A DNA stretch of 64,000 nt from Medicago truncatula (lineage: Eukaryota > Streptophyta > Magnoliopsida > Fabales > Fabaceae), in the NCBI RefSeq assembly GCF_003473485.1, contig NC_053045.1:49456494-49520493 (forward strand). The letters are read 5' to 3'. The notes below the pieces were generated by a model that was given only the letters and a program-made list of their open reading frames with translations, was not told the origin of the DNA and searched no databases. How positions within the stretch are numbered: position 1 is the first letter of the stretch; the number at the start of each line of letters is the position of its first letter. This document shows, piece by piece, positions 36,501-48,907 of this stretch. A program made the position numbers and the translations under genes.

Positions 36501-37384
36501 TTTAGCTTAATCAAGGGTCAATACACATACACCCTTACCTGTTATTTTATAGGAATCATTTTCCCTTTTCTTTGACACTCAAAAAAAAAATTCAGACAAA
36601 TCAGTAACCATCACTTGCAATCATGGTTCATGACATTATCGAGTAACAAAACCATTAATAAGTATGCACAATTTAAAAGAAGAAATGAGAATACCTTTTA
36701 AAAACAGAAACGTTCCTGAATAAAGGAGCGTAAAGATCAGGATCTTCATTCACTGAAGTAACATGATCGATCTCTTTCCTTGCATACACAAGGGCCTCAG
36801 TAGGTGTAATCAACCTAATGTCCGTCTGCAATATACATATCCAGCAAAATATTGGTAACGTCCATCTTCATCATATACTTAAAAAAAAAAAAACAAGAAT
36901 GAACTAAGTCTAAAATCCAATCAACTTCTACCTGCTTACCAGAAGGAACACGCCCACGAGGGAATGAAGTTGTAACTGTTGTACTTGTATTAGCAAGATT
37001 TCTGTCCTTCTTTCGTCGTGCTTCGGTGTTTATGCTATCTGCCTCAACCGATACCGATTGAACAAAATTGTTAGATAACTTGGGAGAAACAGCGGAATTT
37101 GGAAGAGTGAGGTGAACGTTTTGAAGTATTGTCTCTTTAATAAACTCATTCGACTGTATAGTACTATTGGAGGATTTGTATGAATCAGCAGCTCCAGGAG
37201 GAAAATGAAAGTGTTTGTTTGGTGAAATTACAGAAGTATGAACAATCATCTGAAACACGAATCCAGATGCAGTAAAAATTGATACAAGAAGAAACAATCT
37301 TCTCCAATCAATCTTGTGTCGAAAACAACGCCACGATAACTCCCTCATTAGAATAATCACTGTTAGGTGAAACACCTTCTTCAT
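33514..37384 (-). CDS. Exostosin-family (GT47) glycosyltransferase
   Basis: A 535-residue type II Golgi membrane protein from four exons read on the minus strand: 36932-37384, 36695-36825, 34752-35100 and 33514-34188. The N-terminus has a short cytosolic tail and one membrane anchor at about residues 30-50 (LFLLVSIFTASGFVFQMIV), followed by a Ser/Asn-rich stem. The exostosin domain runs from about residue 200 (METVLKVYIYRDG) through HLFYLPYSARQME, FWNRTHGSDHFLVACHDWG, RPLRYLGGNRASLRPILAFF, SKYCLCPMGFEVNSPRIVEA and YYECVPVIIADNFVLPLSEV. Family members make xyloglucan, pectin or xylan side chains, but the donor and acceptor of this member cannot be told from sequence. Intron 2 (35101-36694) holds a Harbinger-type MITE and a SINE-like fragment. 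A second Met at residue 13 could also serve as the start. Confidence 0.92.
35338..35768. mobile_element. PIF/Harbinger (Tourist-like) MITE in GT47 intron 2
   Basis: 431-bp element with inverted ends GGCTTTGTTTGCGAGTT / AACTCGCAAACAAAGCC and a TAA duplication at 35335-35337 and 35769-35771. The inverted repeats extend inward through GGAGGGGAGGGG-type tracts on the left and CCTTCCCCTCCCC on the right. No transposase is encoded. Confidence 0.85.
36334..36415 (+). repeat. tRNA-derived SINE-like fragment in GT47 intron 2
   Basis: CCTTGGCGCAAAGGTAAAGT (A-box region) and TGTCACGGGTTCAAGTTCTGGAAAC (B-box region near 36380) resemble the tRNA-related head of Au-type plant SINEs. It is not a complete tRNA. 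Confidence 0.6.
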
Positions 37385-37660
37385 TTCAAAATTGAATCAT
37401 AGCAGAATAAATTGGAACCTGGCTCGGACGATGGATCTGATCTGAGTGCGGGAAAAGTAGTGTGTAACTGATTGCAGAGACAGCGAGGTTGACGGGAACG
37501 GTTAAAGCGGGTTGATGTTCTGTTCTCAATCCCGTAGGCATGAGAAAGAAGGAACAAGTACAACCCCCAACTCTTCGATACATCCAAAGTCAACTTTTTC
37601 CACCTTTTCTCGTTTACACTTTTATTTATGGTTTGTTTAAGACTGCATTAATAAAAAGAT

Positions 37661-38328
37661 GGCTTAAATGCAATTTTACACCCCCCCCCTATTTTGATTG
37701 AATCTGAATTTTACCCCCCCTATTTTAAAATTTGGAATTTTACCCCTCCTATTTTATGTTTTTCAGGATTTTGCCCCCTCCCTCTATTTTATCCACATAA
37801 TTAATTATTTGTATTAAATGTTTTTTAATGAAAAAATAAAAATAAAACCAAAAAAATACTAAAAAAAATGAATAAAAAATACTAGAAAAAAATGCATTAA
37901 ACTAGTATGATCTCTAAAAATAAAATAAAAAATTAGTATGAAAATACATGAAAATAGCAAATATTTAGAGGTGCAAACTAGTTTTTTCATGTATTCTTAA
38001 TTGAATTTTTTCTTGTAATTACAAATTTTTTCTATTTTTTAGTTTTTTTTTTTTTTTTGTGTTTTCTTGTTTTCCTTATATTTTTTTACCAAATTAATAT
38101 TTTCTAATCGTTTCTTTATTTTTCTAGTATTTTTTGGTTCTTTATTTTAAAATAGGGGGTAAAATTCTAAAAAACGTAAAATAGAGGGGGTAAAATTTCG
38201 AGTTTTAAAATAAATGGGGCAAAATTCCGATTCAATCAAAATTGAGGGGGTAAAATTCTGAATTTTAAAATAGGGGGGGTAAAATTCAGATTCAATCAAA
38301 ATAGGGGGGGTAAAATTGCATTTAAGCC
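37661..38328. mobile_element. Mutator-type MITE with poly-C/poly-G arms
   Basis: 668-bp element with inverted ends GGCTTAAATGCAATTTTACA / TAAAATTGCATTTAAGCC and a perfect 9-bp duplication TAAAAAGAT at 37652-37660 and 38329-38337, diagnostic of Mutator-like elements. The arms contain repeated 'AATTTTACCCCCCC..TATTTT..GA' units of about 40 bp and the complementary GGGGGGTAAAATT units, so the arms pair over long stretches. Its left end lies about 277 bp upstream of the GT47 start codon. Confidence 0.85.
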
Positions 38329-38689
38329 TAAAAAGATAAACATTTTAGGTTCATCATTAATTATAAATTTGACTTTTTTAGATTGATTCAATTAATTATG
38401 TATCTGGTTCAAAAATCACATGCATCATTAATTGAATGAATTTAAAAAATAAAATTTCTTTATAATTAAAAAAGAAGGGCATAACTCTTTTCTCTTTGGG
38501 TTGCCTCCTTAAAATCAATATTTTATTACAATATTATTTCAAAATTTAAACTAAATTACGACAATGATAATATATGAAGTGTCTAATCTTAAATATATCA
38601 TGGACATAGAAATAAAGCACATTAGAAAATAAAATCATAATAATTCACACACCAATAAGTATGATACATGAGATCGTATATTTTAAATC

Positions 38690-39569
38690 GGACCAGGATT
38701 CCCTACAATCACGCTATCAAGTTAATCTCAGTCATTTGATTGCATTAATGGTTGAGATCTAATTTTTCACTCAAAACATAAAAAGAGGTAGTGATACCCC
38801 ACTATTCATCTCTGATGGTTCCTATCACCCATATTATTTTACTCATTACGAATTTCATTTTTTTTTTTCTATTTACTAGTTCAGTCTCATACTCTCGTGA
38901 TACTGGTTCACTGGAAAAAATTGTGAAAGCTGGAAAATAAATTAAGAGTTTAAAACTTTTGTTTGTTGAGAAGTGATTATGGTTGTGCTAGCTGAGAATG
39001 TTGGAATCAAAGTTGATTCTTCCGGTGAGAATTTGAACAACAATGGTGTGATCACATCAACAAGAAGACGGTGTTTCAAATGGTAATCATAGCTTCAATT
39101 CAAAACTCATCAATGGGTCATATGCATGGTTATGGGGTTTAGAATCAGCACTTGGTTGTATGGTGAAAATGGGGATGAGAGTTTCAACCATGGTATGAGG
39201 GATTTGGAAGAGTTGAAAGCATGTCAAAGTTGAATACCATGGTTGAGGATTTTGTGCGTACAAATGTTATTTTTATCTATCACAATCAGAATCACAACCT
39301 TCGGAAAATGAAGGCAAGAACGCATAAGAATCAAAAACTACCATATGTGTTGTGGAATCACAACCTTCAGACAACGATATCGAACGCGTTCGAGATTGAG
39401 GTTAACTTGGTGAGAGGAAAAGGAATGGTGAGATTCTAATATCATGTGCTCTGTGTTTTTAGTGAAAAAATTGGAAAAACTAAATCTCAACCGTTATCCA
39501 AATCTGATGACTGAGATTAACTTGACAGCATGACTGCAGGATTTAATTGACTGCTGAGAATCCTGGTCC
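38690..39569. mobile_element. Non-autonomous Mutator-like (possible Pack-MULE) element
   Basis: 880-bp element with perfect 12-bp ends GGACCAGGATTC / GAATCCTGGTCC. The arms continue to match (TCAAGTTAATCTCAGTCAT on the left; its reverse complement ATGACTGAGATTAACTTGA on the right), with about 23 extra bases in the right arm. Flanking 10-mers ATTTTAAATC (38680-38689) and ATTTGAAATC (39570-39579) differ at one position, compatible with a Mutator target duplication. The interior of about 700 bp has higher-complexity sequence with short frames (ATG at about 38978) but no recognised domain and no transposase. Confidence 0.7.
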
Positions 39570-39579
39570 ATTTGAAATC

Positions 39580-41485
39580 ATAAACATGTCACTCAAATTA
39601 AACCCAAATAACCACGAGTTTTTTAAAAAATCTTTTATTTCTTTTATTTCTCTCTCTTTTGGTTCCCCCTTATAAGTTAATAACTCACCGAGTTTGTCAA
39701 TCCATGAGATGTCAATTTATACAGAAGGAATGGAGTGCTCTAGCCTCTACGGCCTACATACACAAAGTGTGACAGTATCCAACAAAGTTTTTGACATCTC
39801 TTCGCAATCTATTTGTTCAATGTCGAATGCTTGCAGCGTCAAAATGTGTGGTATATCATCTTTAATCAAACGACAATGCGTGATAATTCAAAGATCTTAA
39901 TTATCAATTATGAAGTATCCTATTTTACAATTGAGAGCGAAGTTTGTCATCCTTCCCCACCCAAGTTTATGACGCCAAAGTAATTAGAAGTTATTGGAAG
40001 ACGAAATCATATCCTGCACACAAGTAATTAACAAAGCTTTAACGAGTGTATGAATCCAAGCTCAAGTAGCTTGACTCGCATCATAAAGTTGTAATTTGTT
40101 ATAAGTTATAAATTGTTACCCTAACTTAGTCATGAGTGTATGTGATTTTTAACGCGGAAACTGACAAATACTTAACTTTTCTAACGAACTGGGGTGCACG
40201 TTCGACTGCACATGTAACAGGTTACCCGTCGACAACAACTTCTGATCATGCATATTAAATACAATATCAATGTAAATTTTAAACAGATCAATGTTGCACT
40301 TCTTTTAGCGTGTATGTTTGAGATTCTTAAGGTCACTTTATTTTAACTAACTATCGACCTAGATAAACGTCTTTTTGTTGCATAAGAAGAAACCATGAAG
40401 TTGCTTCACGCTCTTCATTGTATCAATGTTCTGAATTCTGACACATTGGCATTTTAAGTGGATTGTAAGATAGATCTATAGTATGTGTGTTTTCTCGACG
40501 GGGAATGACAAAAAAAATAGCTTCGTAGATTCTCAACGGATATAGTTTTGAGATGCGGTAATGGCATAGCAGACGTGAAACCAAATATAACAATAGTTAA
40601 TAATAATCAAGAGACAGTCTCTTTATAATTAGGTGTTATTATTGAAGTTTGTCATGCTTTATTATCACTACTAGAGAGTCTTGATCTATCTCGAATATCA
40701 CGATAGATATGTCATTACCACGGTGATCATAGGTCACCTTGATTCTAAAAACTACAAAGTGTAGCTTACAAGAAAATGAAATTGTTCATGGATCATCGTA
40801 ATCCCTACATACCCATCTTCATACTAAACAACGTTTATTACTTGTTTGGAACCATGATACATTTGCTCCAAACTCACGTCTACCAAATAGCTTCTACATT
40901 CTCACACCCAAAGCATCTCGAAACGTGATAATTAAGCGATAAACGTGCATTCAAACACATACTCAGATCGGTAAATACTACTCCCTCCGGTCTAAAATGT
41001 AAGCAAATTTTCACTTTTTAGATTCACTAAATAGATGATGTATGTGGTCTATAATGTAGACTACATACATGATTTATTGAATGAACCTAAAAAGTGAAAA
41101 ATTGCTTACATTTGAGACCGAAGGGAGTAAATAGTAATGAATGGGGGTAGAGAATTAAAAATCCATGAAACAAACCTTCACCAATAAAAACCCAAAAAAC
41201 AAATCGACCATGTCAAAATGCATGATCGCCACCGCATGAAATTTTATGAGTAGGATAACCAATAGCACTTAGCCATATCATCTACCATGTACCCAATAGA
41301 AACAAGCCACATGAGAACGAAACACGTGTTCTGAACAACAAAGACGCACACAAAGCGGTGAAGAAACAAAGAAAAGAACACAAAACCCCCGAACATAAAT
41401 CCATGATCTTTCTCTGAATCAAACCTTCTCTCGTTATTCTTAACCAGATCTACAAAGCTTTGTTGCGTCACTCTAGAACTTGGCC
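39580..41485. other. Intergenic, AIM24 promoter side
   Basis: No gene supported. It contains one Stowaway-like element at 40981-41127 (listed) and otherwise unclassified AT-rich sequence. The final 200 bases before 41486 should include the AIM24 5' leader. Confidence 0.5.
40981..41127. mobile_element. Stowaway MITE, 147 bp
   Basis: It begins CTCCCTCCGGTCTAAAATGT and ends ACATTTGAGACCGAAGGGAG, with near-complete inverted symmetry across its length (GCAAATTTTCACTTTTTAG against CTAAAAAGTGAAAAATTGC). TA duplication at 40979-40980 and 41128-41129. Confidence 0.9.
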
Positions 41486-44400
41486 ATGGCTGCGCCATTT
41501 TTCTCAACGCCTTTTCAGCCTTATGTTTATCAGGTATTTCCACCGATTAACCTAGATTCTGTAAAAGCTTAGATGAGTTTGAAAATGCTGAATTATTATG
41601 TTTGTTTCTTTAATTACTTGTTCGCTAGGATCACATTTTGTGAAATTGGAGTGTTGTAGAAGATTGATTTATGTGTATTGAGATTATGAGAAATTGCTCT
41701 TTAGTTAGTTTCATAAGCTGGATTTTATTGTATGATCAACATGGTTTTGTTTGAGTTTACGATCATGATGATTATTGCATGGAGTTTATATATTTTATCT
41801 GGAATGTGCAAAATGAAAAATTGTCTAAATTGGATTTTTTAAAGAGCCATGCTATTTAATGCAACAAATTTTCTCACGAACACATACTGGCTAATAGAAT
41901 TGGGGTTTTGGCCGAAATCACAGCAGGACGCGCATTAACAGTAGGACACATTACTACTCATATTGTCGTGATGTGTTTTGTCGTGACAGTAAGCGTTTCC
42001 ATCTTTTTAACTGGCTTAGTTTTGTGGGATGTTAAAATTGAGAAGTGACGTGTTTCATTTTTGCGCGCATACTGGTCTGAGTAAGAGCTGCCCTTCTTAG
42101 TACGAGGGGATACGAAAAAGTGTAGAGCTCATCATAATGCTCTAATTAAAGAAAAAAGAAATTTTCTTGGTATTTCGATTCATATCTTTGATCGTGATAC
42201 TAAAAATATTATCTGATTTTGAGCATTTCCTATTGACGGTGTCTCAATACCATCCCCGAACTTATATTATGGATGGAAAATGCTGATCATTACGAAGACC
42301 TAAAAACAAGAAATACGTGAAGGCTTTAGAGACTCCATTTAATGCATATATTGGCCGTGATTTCCGCAAAAGAGAGACACGTTTGGAAAATAATTTTAGT
42401 GCATGTTTCCATTGAACCACTTTCTATGATAACCGTTCCTTGTTATTTATTACTCCCTCCGTCCCGCAATACTTGACCTATTTGGAAAAAAAATTTGTCC
42501 CGCAATAATTGACCTTCTCAAATTTTTAAGCTTAATTTGACAAGTTTACCCCTTATAGTTACTTTTTGTGGTCTCTATGTAAAAGTTTGTAGTGAAACAA
42601 AGAAAGTAATCATTACTTAAAAAAGTGAAGGTTTAAAAATAATAATGACAATTCAGTAAAAATATCATTCTCTTTCATCTTTACACTTTTCTTAATCTGT
42701 GTGAAATGGCCAAGTAGGTCAAGTATTGCAGGATGGAGGGAGTATTATTTTTTAAAATGGACATGTTTTCATTCATATTTCGTTTTTCAACTGTTTCGTA
42801 AGATTTAGCAGTTTTCATTAGGGATAGAATTCTGTAATAAAAAGAAAAATTACTGAAATACTGACATTCCACATAATATCTGTCACAATCTCATGGTGAA
42901 CTTTTTCATGTAATGCTGTTCAGAGCCAGCAAGATGCAATTATTCCTTTTCAGATTTTAGGGGGTGAATCTCAGGTGGTTCAGGTATACGTGACTATCCA
43001 AGCTTGAGTCCTAAATGACAATCTTTTCTTGTTTCTTTTTATCAACAATTATGTAACATTGTGTGTCACTTGGTTCCTGCAATACAGATAATGTTGAAGC
43101 CACATGAAAAAATCATCGCAAAGCCTGGTAAGCTGTTGCGTACCTTTATTCACTGGTCTTTAGAATTTTTCCATGGATGATCTTTCTTTGCAGACTTTAG
43201 ATTAAAGCTTTATACTGTCATTTTGAATCGTAAATATAGGCCGCATGCTTGAATATGGTATTCATAGTTCATACAAACATGATTCTATTTATAATATTGC
43301 TTGTAATAGAGGCTCGGGTCTATTTTTCACCTTGATGTCTGTCTGCTCAACATGGCCTATACTGGTCATGACACTTGGGCATCATTTGGGGATGAAATAA
43401 CAAATTTATTTGGTTTGCATGTATTTAATTATCTTTTTTGGTCTAGATATAGTGTTCTTATTTGCTCAAAACCTTTCAAGGTTTGAATTATTTCCTTGAT
43501 AGACAATGTTTCAATGATAATTCCTAGTTCTTAAACTCTTTTATTACTTGCGGCACCTGCCAATCCACAAGCTTGCGAGTAAGTCTGTTTGTGATTTTCT
43601 TAAATCCTCCTTAATTATTAAATGAACAAGTGTCATCAAGTATGAGTTAGCCTGAGCCCAACTAATGTTAATTGCATGTGGAGATATGCAGATTTTTTTT
43701 TTTTTTTTTGCACTTTGCTAATAGTTCTCATTGTAATATCTTTGTTACATATGTTATATGAAAACACATGCTCCAAGTATTACATAACTTACAGTTGGAA
43801 TTGTGGAGAACAGCTATCCATATTTTTAATTGAGACTGTACCCTATGGCAATTGTAGGTTCCATGTGCTTTATGTCTGGATCAGTTGAAATGGAAAATGC
43901 TTACCTTCCAGAAAATGAAGTTGGCATATGGCAGTGGTTGTTTGGCAAAACTGTAACGAACATTGTTGTTCGCAATTCTGGACCAAGTGATGGATTTGTT
44001 GGAATTGCTGCACCTTATTTTGCGAGAATTCTTCCAGTTTGTACTTACATACCTCTCTAAATTGTTCAAATAATGGATCGTTACTCCTCTTATTTTAAAT
44101 TAATTTTCAAAATTCATCATTTATAAACATATATCTGTATCTATCTGACTGAAATATTTTCATATGTGACTGTGTTTGCTACTTATATGAATACAGATTG
44201 ATTTGGCAACATTTAATGGAGAGATTCTATGTCAGGTATATCTAATTTGTTTTCAAGTGTTGTTCAAATTGATTTCAAATACTAAAATTCAATTTCTATG
44301 GGTTTACTGGTTGGTATTATTATTTTTAATTTAAGTATCAGAATACAAACATAACTTCATTTTGAATTTTTTGTAGCCCGATGCATTTTTGTGCTCGGTC

Positions 44401-46914
44401 AATGATGTGAAGGTCAGCAACACAGTTGATCAGAGGGGACGTAATGTTGTTGCTGGTGCTGAGGTGAGATATTTGGGATAATTGAGAGTTTAAAAGTTTC
44501 CTATAGTGAATTCAGATGTGACAATCAGTGTAGACTGCAATGTCTACAGTGAATTATTGTTTGTACCAAAATGTATTATGGACTTGGAAAATGTTCTTAG
44601 GATGCATCACTTTTCCACATACCGGTGTAATTTATACACAATTTCCTCTTCATAAATCATTAACAAAAACACTTTGCTTTTAGTTAGTATAGCTATAGCA
44701 TATGATCTACCACCACATACAGCGCATGTTTTTTTAGCACTTTATCATAATTATATTTCCTCCAAGATAATATGTTTTCTATTGAAAATAAATATGGTAG
44801 AAGTTAAAGTATTATTGTCATGTGTGTATATTACTTCTCTAAGACCATGTTTGCATTATAGGTATTCTTGAGGCAGAAGCTATCTGGCCAAGGGCTTGCA
44901 TTCATACTAGGGGGTGGATCTGGTATATTATCTTGACTTGTATACATACTTATAGCATTACTGTTTTTTATTTTTTGGTTTCCATTGCTACTTTTTCGTC
45001 CTTTCCAGTCCATCTTCCAATTTTAAACTGTCATTTTGATTAAGGTCTGCCTCTGGAGTATTTCCTGTTTTCTTTATTACTGGACTCCTGTAGTATTTCT
45101 CATTGGAGTGCTCTATTGGATTCTCTTCTTTTTTAGTTGTACAGAAAATTCTTGAGGTCGGTGAAGTTCTAGCTGTTGATGTTTCTTGCATTGTTGCTGT
45201 GACGAGTACAGTTGATATCCAAATAAAATATAATGGTCCTGCAAGAAGGACAATGTTTGGAGTAAGTAGCTTCTATTTCTGAAGTATTTTTATGTTCTGC
45301 AGTAAATACTGTTCTCATGAATTATTCTTTCTTGTGTGGCTCATGAAATGTGCTTGGTTGTCGCTGTAGAAACTTGAAATTCTTGTGTGAATGTCATAAT
45401 AGTATGTCAAAATTTACATTTATATTTTTGTAATGGTTGGTGAAGACTTTACAAGCGGGCAATGTTAGCAGGAAATCTCCCCCTTCCTCAATAATTGTAG
45501 GATTTGATTCCAAATCTTTATGCTCATTGCTAAAAACTTTACAAGCTGGCAATGTCAGCAGGAAATTATGTTATTAATTAAGCGTATGTGTTGGAGAAAG
45601 TCAAGAGTTTACATTACTAAGCCTACTGGGGATTTTGATATTTTAAAGCGAGGAATTAAAGTTTAGTTCATGAAGATTTTGCTTGGTTTTCTTTGCCTAG
45701 TGTTAGTAACTAAACTTGAAGATTTGAGGAATTAAAGCTTAGTGACTAACCCGAGGCAAAGAAACCCCAACAAAGGCGAAAGTTGAAGTGCAAAAAGGAA
45801 ACGAAACTAAAAGCTGCCTGCACCAACTGCTATAGAGAAGATTTGTTAAGACAGAAGGTAAGGGTTAAATAGAGATGCTAGTTAGTTAGAATTTATTCTG
45901 TTGGACGATATAAGGATATGTTAAGCATAGGATTCAAACAGAGTAGATGAATGCAGACATGTTTAGGTTGTAGTTTGGGATGGGAAAGCACCACTCAAGT
46001 TCAAGAGAAATTTTTCCTGCACAACTATAAGTGATATAAAGGTTTTTGGGACAGTAAAGGGGCTGTAAAAAAATCAAACACAATGCTGCTGAGATTGGAG
46101 GTATATTACAATGGATGAGACACACGACAAGATATGATTAGGAATGGAAGTATAAGAAAGAAAGTTAGATAAAACCTACTGTTGAAAAAATGTTAGTCTC
46201 ATCTGAGGTGATTTGGACATGTGGAGAAGACTTTTAGGAAATTCTAATAACGAGGGCAACTTAGACGAAAAAATTGTCTAATAGATATAGGTAGAGGAAT
46301 AAAATTACAGGTGAAACTATTAGGAAGGATTTTGATTTAAATGGACTGTTATTAGAAATCATTAGTGTCATTTAATCAAAGTAAGCAAACTTTTTTGTTG
46401 TTATACATATAACGGGTATGATTCAGTGCAAAAAAAACTTGGTGATGATGCAACCAACTTTGGTAAACTGCATATTACTATTTTATGTACGGGATCCACC
46501 ATGCTGCCTTTGATCTCAAATTCTTAATGTAGCTTTCAAAATCCATCTTAACTTTCCTAAGAGTGTTATACAATATGATTTTGACGTGATCTCAAAATTA
46601 CAGGGCGACAATGCAGTAACAGCTGTTCTAACTGGACCAGGCATTGTGTTCATACAAAGCTTACCTTTTCCCCGTTTCTCTCAGCGAATTGCTAGGTAAT
46701 CATTATGCTAGTAACAAAGTGTAATCACAACATCAACTGAATACTGTCATGGATTATTCAATGATTTTACAATAGGATGATTTTCTGTCTGATTTTCAGG
46801 GCGGTGACATCTCCAAACATGAGGGAAAATCCAAAGTTTTTCATACAGATTGCCCTTTTCTTTTTCCTGGCATATGTGGTCATTGTATCTTCGTTAATAT
46901 TGACAGATGTATGA
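41486..46914 (+). CDS. AIM24: AIM24-family protein
   Basis: A 281-residue protein from ten exons: 41486-41533, 42924-42983, 43088-43127, 43858-44036, 44197-44235, 44377-44463, 44862-44922, 45137-45261, 46604-46695 and 46800-46914. It carries the AIM24 (TRAP-like beta-sandwich) fold: FQILGGESQVVQIMLKPHE near the N-terminus, GSMCFMSGSVEMEN, then a second half with VFLRQKLSGQGLAFILGGG, VVQKILEVGEVLAVD and GPGIVFIQSLPF. The last 25 residues before the stop form a hydrophobic segment (FFIQIALFFFLAYVVIVSSL), so the plant protein is probably C-terminally membrane anchored. Yeast Aim24 is mitochondrial; the role of the plant member is not established. The first intron (1.4 kb) contains a Stowaway element and intron 8 (1.3 kb) a LINE remnant. 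The start MAAPFFSTPFQPYVYQ is the first good ATG, in context GGCCATGGC. Confidence 0.92.
42453..42742. mobile_element. Stowaway-like MITE in AIM24 intron 1
   Basis: 290 bp with ends CTCCCTCCGTCCCGCAATAC / GTATTGCAGGATGGAGGGAG (right end reads AGTATTGCAGGATGGAGGGAG). TA duplication at 42451-42452 and 42743-42744. Confidence 0.85.
46090..46380 (+). mobile_element. Degenerate LINE reverse-transcriptase tail in AIM24 intron 8
   Basis: Translations of the plus strand, with stops and frameshifts, recall the C-terminus of plant non-LTR reverse transcriptases: a WMRHTTRYD-like segment near 46112, FGHV/E.. (TTTGGACATGTGGAGAAGAC near 46210) and GRGIK..KLLGRI near 46290, matching the 'LRWFGHVERR' and 'GRPRKTI' regions. 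It is heavily decayed. Confidence 0.5.
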
Positions 46915-48600
46915 TTGTCACTTTATTCTCCGTTGCAGTCTTACTTTTCTCCTGAGTATTATAGGTAGGTGGTGCCTTGGATTCCCCTCTGTCAATATCG
47001 GGATTTCTTTTTGGCAGATAATATTTGCCATTTTTTTATAAATCTAAATTATACTTTACTATGGTTATCACCAATATAGAATTTATTTTATTTCATTAGT
47101 AGCCCGGTCGTATTGAATGTCTTTGCCGTTCTAATTGTTAGATTATTTTCAGCTTTCCATTGAATTTAATGTTTCATCGTTAAAAATGTTCGTAATTTTT
47201 ATAACCGTTGCTAAACTAATTATATCTAATTTAAAACTTATACAAATGAGGAGCTATGATTTATTGACATTATAAAACGTTTTATGTCTTATCATAAAAA
47301 ATATAAATAAAGTTGGTTTTTTTTAAATTACCTTTGAAGAATGGTGGATAATTTACCCACCAACCAATAAAAATGAGCAATTTGTTGGTGGGATCAAGAT
47401 AGTTCATGGATACCACTTAAAAATGTGCTTATGTGGCTAATATGTATTGGTTGGGGTAAATTACCCACCATTCTTCCATGGGTACCCTAGCTGTCACCAA
47501 TAAAATTTTATGTGATAGTGCATTGAAATCAATTTCTTATTCAATGTCTAAAATCGTTCCTAGTTTTTTTTGGTTACAAAAGTAAATAGAAATTATAATA
47601 CAATATTAAAATTTAGCTCATAAATAACCTCCAATATGATTGGATTGGTTGTATGTAATGGGGCGAAGTCAAATAAAATGAAAAAAAAATAGTGAGAAAT
47701 GAAACTAAATTTCATTCAAATGAAGTCTTGAAAATGATCTTTCATTGCGTCGATAAGATACTTTATCTTTTCATTTATCTTTGTTGATTTTTTTGGTATG
47801 AACCAGATCTCTTGTGCCCTAAATATACTATTTCTTTGAACTAAGTATGATTGTAATGAATGTAAAGCTCTCCCTTAAAAAATATTATTTATCTTCTTTG
47901 GTTTTTAAAATATCAAAAAATGTGGTACCACTCTATTTCATTCGATTTCATACAAACCACCAATAAAATTTCCAGTTTAATTTTTTGAACAAGAGTATTG
48001 ACATTAAACTTTAGATAATTAAAATGCCTTAAACATACATACAACAATTTTTTTTTTTTTGGTACAAACATACAACAAAATATAATAATGCAATAATAAT
48101 AATTTTGATTTTTAATATTAACTAGAGTGCAAAGTGCAGACAAACAATAACATGTTTTTTTTTCCTTCCAGAGGACAAACACTAACATGTTAGTATGTCC
48201 TCTTTCCCTACAAAAAAATGTTAGTATATATATCCTATTTTTTCAATAAAGACGTAGTTGATCTTTATCATGATAAACAGTTTTTTTCATAAACAAAAAT
48301 AATTGATTAAGTAAGTAATCCTTATAAATATTCAAAAAATAAATTAATACCTACAAAAAAATCGCACTTTTTTTATCTTTCGGTTACAGTAAAAGGGAAT
48401 TATTAGTATATTTTTTTTGGTAGAAAGAATTGATTATCAGTATTTTTAATCTCTAAAAATGCTGTTTTTTAAAGAAAAAAAAATCTCTAAAAATGCTAAA
48501 GAAAAACATTAGTTGGTTTAAAAAAACAATCCAAAAGGGGAGGAAGTATGGAAAACTGTTGAACAATTCACGGAAAGACATGTGTTAACGAGTTACGGTT
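46915..48600. other. Intergenic between AIM24 and PQT3-like genes
   Basis: AT-rich sequence with no gene. A small fold-back element lies at 47337-47476 (listed). Apparent cysteine-rich reading frames on the minus strand near 47.9-48.2 kb have no signal peptide or family pattern and are regarded as chance. Confidence 0.6.
47337..47476. mobile_element. Small fold-back MITE, about 140 bp
   Basis: The left arm AAGAATGGTGGATAATTTAC..CCACCAACCAATA and the right arm TATTGGTTGGGGTAAATTAC..CCACCATTCTT are reverse complements over about 35 bases with few mismatches. The superfamily is not determined. Confidence 0.7.
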
Positions 48601-48868
48601 AGTTAAACTTATCAAAGCAAAGCAACATTGCACTGTTCTCTTCTCGTGAGTCCCCCCAAATCCCATAACATAATTCAATTCACACAAACCATTCTCTCTT
48701 TTTTGCTCCCATCTTTCTACTCTTATCCTCTCTCATCCTAACTTTCCCAACCCTAACATAACAAACTCTTCAATTCAATTCAATTCTCCATAACCGCTCT
48801 TCGATCCTTTTCACCGTTTTTCAATAATCAATTCCAATTTTCCTCTGCTACATCGCTACAAGAAGAAG

Positions 48869-48907
48869 ATGACGAAGATGATGAAGATGTTCGCGATTCT
48901 CCTTTGA
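48869..48907 (+). other. Possible upstream ORF in the PQT3-like leader
   Basis: A 12-codon ATG..TGA frame (MTKMMKMFAILL) in the presumed 5' leader, about 550 bp before the main start. Whether this stretch is in the mature leader or removed by a 5'-UTR intron is not visible from sequence alone. Confidence 0.25.

Noticed and set aside
38978..39436. Short frames that might be a small gene upstream of AIM24
   Set aside because: They lie entirely inside the Mutator-like element at 38690-39569 and match no family I recognise.
43676..43888. Hydrophobic, cysteine-containing frame that could look like a small secreted protein
   Set aside because: It is created by a T-run in AIM24 intron 3 and overlaps the exon starting at 43858 in another frame.
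47913..48188. Cysteine-rich minus-strand frame near 48 kb
   Set aside because: No signal peptide or NCR/defensin spacing; AT-rich low-complexity sequence between two genes.
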